From assembly GCF_009696065.1 (NCBI RefSeq), contig NZ_VUMS01000002.1:140612-204611 (forward strand): DNA of 64,000 nt, read 5' to 3'. Of this stretch, positions 62,624-64,000 are shown piece after piece. The DNA comes from Oliverpabstia intestinalis. Its GTDB lineage: Bacteria > Bacillota > Clostridia > Lachnospirales > Lachnospiraceae. Made by a program: the position numbers and the translations under genes. The notes under the pieces are model-generated. The model was not told the DNA's origin and ran no database searches. It was given only the letters and a program-made list of their open reading frames with translations. Numbering within the stretch: position 1 is the stretch's first letter; every line of letters starts with the position of its first letter.

Positions 62624-63181
62624 TTATCTATCCTCTCTTTCTTTTTTCTTGTCTGCTTTTTTCGGCACCTTGTCCTGGCTTATATCCTCAAAAAAATACT
62701 CCGCCAGATGCTTCATCCCCTCGAAAGACTGTTCATCAGGCATGGCTATCGAAATAACTACGGCATCTATAAATTTTTTCCCATTTATTTCACGGTACAG
62801 TTCCTGGTAATCACCCCAATAACCGTCCCCTCCTGTCTTAATATCCTCATATCGCCCGTCAACCTCAATCAGATAACATGCCGTATCAACGCCAATTTCT
62901 TTTCGATCTATCTTTTGTGACGCATACATCTTTCCACCCATGTATATGGAAAGATACTGCTCCGGGGCAAAATAGATCGTCATTGTCCTGGCTATAAATC
63001 CCGGATACTCTGGATGCTCCGTTTCCACCAGCGACACGCCTGCCTTAAATCCCGGCTGTGGTCTGTAATCAACCACCAGCTTCTGAAGTTTCTCTGGATC
63101 ATTTCTATAATCCTCAAAATACATGGGATCTCCGAATTGAATCCGATCGGGGCATTTGATTTTAATTGCCTCTTTTCTCAT
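62624..63181 (-). CDS. Hypothetical protein
   Basis: A 185-residue soluble protein starting MRKEAIKIKCPDRIQFGDP, with a GYWGDYQELYREI segment and a strongly basic tail (KVPKKADKKKEREDR). I do not recognise a family. AAAGGA lies 11 bases before the start. It is between the DUF4240 gene and a small basic protein gene in the same direction, so they may be one transcript. Confidence 0.55.
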   Translation of the reverse strand: MRKEAIKIKCPDRIQFGDPMYFEDYRNDPEKLQKLVVDYRPQPGFKAGVSLVETEHPEYPGFIARTMTIYFAPEQYLSIYMGGKMYASQKIDRKEIGVDTACYLIEVDGRYEDIKTGGDGYWGDYQELYREINGKKFIDAVVISIAMPDEQSFEGMKHLAEYFFEDISQDKVPKKADKKKEREDR

Positions 63182-63233
63182 TCTTCTATCATCCTTTCCT
63201 AAAATAAATAAAACGCAGTAGGCGCTGTTTTCA

Positions 63234-63440
63234 TTACACCTCTGCGTTATCAATCGATTTTATTATTTTTCTGATTTCACTTTTACCGTGCTGTCTTTCC
63301 ATCTTTTTAAAAATTCTCTCATACCTCTTTCTACGCTGCCCGCGTCTTTTTCCAGACGAAGGCAGCGGAATCCCTGTATGTAGTTCATCTCCATAGTGCT
63401 GGTTTTCAATCCACCATAGTTTCTTCCCATATGCTTTCAT
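63234..63440 (-). CDS. Small basic hypothetical protein
   Basis: A 68-residue, very basic protein (MKAYGKKLWWIENQHYGD, then SSGKRRGQRRKRYERIFKK). It resembles nothing I can name; the basic patch suggests nucleic acid binding. A GTG start 9 codons earlier is also possible; both have weak ribosome binding sites. Copy B of the duplicated leader lies just upstream. Confidence 0.45.
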   Translation of the reverse strand: MKAYGKKLWWIENQHYGDELHTGIPLPSSGKRRGQRRKRYERIFKKMERQHGKSEIRKIIKSIDNAEV

Positions 63441-63478
63441 ATTTTGGTCTCTACCATATCCTTTCACAGTTTGTCCTT

Positions 63479-63588
63479 TTGTGTTCTACCAAACATTACA
63501 CTATATCATTTTCTCAAAAAAGCTATTCGCAGAATGTGACAAGAACCCTTACAGCAAATTGTGCAAGCCACCTACAATTTTTTACCGC
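63479..63588. repeat. Duplicated leader sequence, copy B
   Basis: The second copy of the sequence at 61741-61850, here about 80% identical over the first 60 bases and less after that. On the minus strand TGATATAGT (63497-63505) is an extended -10. The gap 63589-63753 holds nothing I recognise. Confidence 0.6.
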
Positions 63589-63753
63589 TCCTCGCCACAG
63601 CATTCGTCTCATTCCGTCCAAGTTTTTATTGTCCAGCATGACAACAGAGAAACAATCATAGCATCCAAACACCGTCCATTAATCGCCATGTAGTATTCCT
63701 CATAGGATTTTCAATATCGTTACCAACCATTCTGATATTTAATAACTTTGAAA

Positions 63754-63816
63754 TCTTCTTTATGTAAACGCTCCATAGCGTGTACCTTTACATGTAACGG
63801 GCTGCTTTTGCAGCCC
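63754..63816. mobile_element. IS66-family right end
   Basis: GTAAACGCT at 63754 followed by AGCGTGTACCTTTAC resembles the GTAAACG-type terminal inverted repeats of IS66-family elements. A GGGCTGC/GCAGCCC hairpin (63799-63816) lies between this end and the transposase stop and can act as its terminator. The other end is outside the window. Confidence 0.6.
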
Positions 63817-63825
63817 GGATAAATG

Positions 63826-64000
63826 TTACTTGTTTTTTCGGATACGTTCCGGGAGTGCTGGTGACCATGGCAGCAGATCATCTAAAAATGAAAGGTTGTG
63901 GTCATCCATATGCTCCGGTATCTCGTGTAACAGATGTTCAAAGTATTCGAATGGCTTCAGCCCGTTTGCTTTTGCCGTTTCAGCAATGCTGTAGATAACA
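63826..64000 (-). CDS. IS66-family transposase, C-terminal part (partial)
   Basis: From the window edge to the stop the minus strand encodes VIYSIAETAKANGLKPFEYF, then HLLHEIPEHMDDHNL and LLPWSPALPERIRKNK. This is the C-terminal end of IS66 TnpC (DDE transposase; the S-x-x-ETAKANG-x-P segment is diagnostic). The catalytic core is right of the window. Confidence 0.88.
   Translation of the reverse strand, partial: VIYSIAETAKANGLKPFEYFEHLLHEIPEHMDDHNLSFLDDLLPWSPALPERIRKNK

Overview
The window looks like the chromosome of an anaerobic, spore-forming gut Firmicute of the Lachnospiraceae (Blautia/Ruminococcus/Dorea-like; the genus is an inference). Reasons: moderate GC, strong AGGAGG-type ribosome binding sites, a pheST T-box, SpoIID- and SleB-type sporulation wall enzymes, a bile salt hydrolase, and several small families (DUF3877, DUF3786, DUF6718) that I associate with this group. 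No rRNA, tRNA or CRISPR array was seen.

Layout. 0-2.2 kb: an HD-domain protein and a three-gene operon (XRE regulator, single-domain RelA/SpoT protein, DUF6718) behind a perfect-spacing promoter flanked by inverted operators; it resembles a toxSAS toxin-antitoxin locus. 2.2-8.4 kb: a GH120-type beta-xylosidase, a HelD-family helicase carrying a C-terminal GH31-like beta-sandwich, and a HAD phosphatase. 8.5-15.4 kb: holin-like protein, NhaC antiporter, peptide-deformylase-like protein, a MATE transporter fragment, an adenine deaminase and a LysR gene that have both lost their 5' ends at one shared deletion scar, a methyltransferase and an MFS transporter. 15.5-21.7 kb: a decaying defence-type island (SF2 helicase split by a one-base frameshift, winged-helix/FokI-like nuclease, AlbA_2 stub, DUF3427 stub, NUDIX). 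22-31.7 kb: Na/Pi symporter, GNAT, MarR-TSUP pair, bile salt hydrolase, ketopantoate reductase-HAD fusion, polysaccharide deacetylase and a Lon-like AAA+ ATPase. 32-42 kb: MarR plus heterodimeric ABC exporter, TrkA/TrkH potassium uptake, DUF3877 and an EF-G-like GTPase with an atypical G4 motif. 41.6-56.2 kb: core metabolism (tyrA-aroA, T-box-pheS-pheT, galM, a probable 6S RNA, thrC), YihY, SpoIID and SleB proteins, with structured repeat elements in the intergenic gaps. 56.5-64 kb: an integrated mobile region whose left edge carries what looks like the 3' end of leuA, then integrase, excisionase and a patchwork of fragments (LMW-PTP start, TraX, rubrerythrin, tautomerase, Tn554-like recombinase with two TnpC-like genes, group II intron RT, DUF4240, IS66).

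Most genes lie on the minus strand; tyrA-aroA is the main plus-strand operon. The most interesting signals are the XRE/RelA-SpoT/DUF6718 operon, the HelD-GH31 fusion, the helicase-FokI-like island, and the intergenic structured repeats: a 142-bp element present twice, and two giant hairpins at 44.1-44.6 kb that share an asymmetric bulge although inverted relative to each other. All calls come from reading the sequence; no database search was run.
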